From Pelagibacteraceae bacterium TMED146 (GTDB lineage Bacteria; Pseudomonadota; Alphaproteobacteria; Pelagibacterales; Pelagibacteraceae), in the NCBI GenBank assembly GCA_002171085.1, contig NHGV01000010.1, forward strand, positions 13,871 to 21,088: 7,218 nucleotides of DNA, read 5' to 3'. Both the position numbers and the translations under genes were made by a program. How positions within the stretch are numbered: the stretch's first letter is position 1; each line of letters begins with the position of its first letter. The notes below the pieces were generated by a model that saw only the letters and a program-made list of their open reading frames with translations, was not told the origin of the DNA and did not search any database. Of the stretch, positions 6,163 through 7,218 are shown in pieces.

Positions 6163-7218
6163 CTATTTACCCATTTTTTATATCGCTATACTCATCGTTA
6201 TCTCAGGGATGTTTTCTGGTTCAGAAACATCAGTAACGTCGGTAAATAGAAGCAAGATTCATAAACTTGCGAATAAAGGCGATCGAAAAGCTAAAAAACT
6301 CCTAAAACTAATAGACAATAAAAATGATCTTATTAGCTCTATTTTAGTTGGTAATAATATAGTGAACATCCTTGCATCAGTTTTAGCAACAGCAGTTTTA
6401 ATTGAATACTTTGGTAGTGACGGAATTTTTTATTCTACTCTTGTAATGACTTGCTTAATTGTAATTTTTGCAGAGGTTTTGCCTAAAAATATTGCTTTGA
6501 TAAAAGCAGATCGATTTGCTTTATTTTTTTCAACTCCATTAACAATTTTTGTAAAAATATTTTATCCAATAAACTTGGTTTTAAAATTTCTAAATCACAC
6601 AACATACAAAATATTTGGAATTGATCATAAAAATTCTACGAATTCTGTGACCGAAGATATACGTAATATGATTGATATGCACGAAGATGAAGGAGACTTG
6701 CATAAAGATGAAAGTGAAATGATCAATGCAATTCTTGACTTAAAGGAAATTACAGTTGAAAAAATTATGACTCACAGAAAAAATATATTTTCTCTAAATT
6801 TAAATGAAACAAAAAAAATATACTCAACTATTTCTGCCAGCTCGTTTAGTAGAATACCTGTATGGAGAAATGACCCAAATAATATTTTGGGCATTATTCA
6901 CGCCAAAAATATTTTAAGTAATTTAGATGATGATGGTAAAATAAGCTTAGAAAAAGTCAAACAAGGTATTATTAAACCGTGGTTTATACCCGAAACCACA
7001 AAAGTAAAAGATCAACTTAATGAGTTTATCAAAAGAAAAGAAAAGATTGCATTTGTGGTAGATGAGTATGGAGAGCTAATGGGACTAATATCATTAGAGG
7101 ATATAATTGAAGAAATTGTTGGAAACATTTTTGATGAAAAAGATTTCTCTACAATTGGAATAAGAAGAATAAATGAAAATCAATATAGAATAAGAGGAGA
7201 TGTAAATATTAGAGACAT
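6149..7218 (+). CDS. CNNM/CorB-type membrane protein (DUF21 + CBS pair; HlyC/CorC 'hemolysin' family), 3' truncated
   Basis: 356 residues are visible and the frame is open at the right edge. Residues 1-150 form the CNNM (DUF21) membrane domain, with hydrophobic segments at about 8-28, 62-84, 94-116 and 126-150 and the conserved polar motifs FSGSETS (22-28), VGNNIVNI (67-74) and AEVLPKN (108-114), which line the ion site in characterised members. A helical linker follows, then a CBS pair from about 206 (MTHRKNIFSL, SFSRIPVW, ILGIIHAKNIL, and AFVVDEYGELMGLISLEDIIEEIVG at 301-325). The visible end (IRRINENQYRIRGDVNI) begins the CorC_HlyC C-terminal domain. Family members such as CorB are Mg2+ transporters or regulators of Mg2+/Co2+ efflux; older annotations call them hemolysins. 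The ATG at 6149 begins just before the first membrane helix and overlaps aroB by 14 bp, so it is in the aroK-aroB operon. Expected full length is about 410-430 aa. Confidence 0.93.
   Translation, partial: MEFTNYLPIFYIAILIVISGMFSGSETSVTSVNRSKIHKLANKGDRKAKKLLKLIDNKNDLISSILVGNNIVNILASVLATAVLIEYFGSDGIFYSTLVMTCLIVIFAEVLPKNIALIKADRFALFFSTPLTIFVKIFYPINLVLKFLNHTTYKIFGIDHKNSTNSVTEDIRNMIDMHEDEGDLHKDESEMINAILDLKEITVEKIMTHRKNIFSLNLNETKKIYSTISASSFSRIPVWRNDPNNILGIIHAKNILSNLDDDGKISLEKVKQGIIKPWFIPETTKVKDQLNEFIKRKEKIAFVVDEYGELMGLISLEDIIEEIVGNIFDEKDFSTIGIRRINENQYRIRGDVNIRD

Noticed and set aside
1..7218. CRISPR arrays, tRNA/rRNA genes, insertion sequences, riboswitches or a defence system
   Set aside because: No repeated spacer-like units, no structured RNA consensus and no transposase or nuclease motifs were seen. 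All but about 70 bases of the window are coding sequence for housekeeping or envelope genes.

Overview
The window is dense, AT-rich bacterial chromosome (roughly 70% A+T by eye) with almost no non-coding sequence. Its proteins are rich in Lys, Ile and Asn. Low GC, very tight packing, mostly overlapping genes and alphaproteobacterial-looking SecA, AccA and AroB all suggest a streamlined marine alphaproteobacterium of the SAR11 / Pelagibacterales type. That assignment is inferred from composition and gene content; no rRNA is present to confirm it.

Layout: (1) 1-1479, plus strand: the C-terminal part of secA, the preprotein translocase ATPase. Its start lies left of the window. (2) 1471-4483, minus strand: a three-gene operon read right to left. 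It starts with a 49-aa single-span membrane protein, continues with a 597-aa exported protein of unknown function, and ends with accA (acetyl-CoA carboxylase carboxyltransferase subunit alpha). AccA converges on secA and the two overlap by 9 bp at their stop codons. (3) 4484-4549: the only intergenic gap of any size, 66 bp between divergent operons, holding weak promoter candidates for both. (4) 4550-7218, plus strand: aroK, aroB and the start of a CNNM/CorB-type (HlyC/CorC family) membrane protein, each overlapping the next. The last gene runs off the right edge.

How the genes work together: aroB and aroK supply two steps of the shikimate pathway to chorismate and aromatic amino acids. AccA supplies half of the carboxyltransferase for malonyl-CoA in fatty-acid synthesis. 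SecA drives Sec-dependent export, which the 597-aa protein probably uses because it has a signal peptide. The CNNM-type protein is probably an inner-membrane Mg2+/divalent-cation transporter or regulator.

Most of the window is ordinary housekeeping DNA. I found no defence system, CRISPR array, mobile element, tRNA or rRNA. The parts worth a second look are the membrane-anchor-like tail on AccA, the unrecognised exported protein and tiny membrane protein upstream of accA, the degenerate zinc motif at the SecA C-terminus, and the lack of Shine-Dalgarno sequences throughout.
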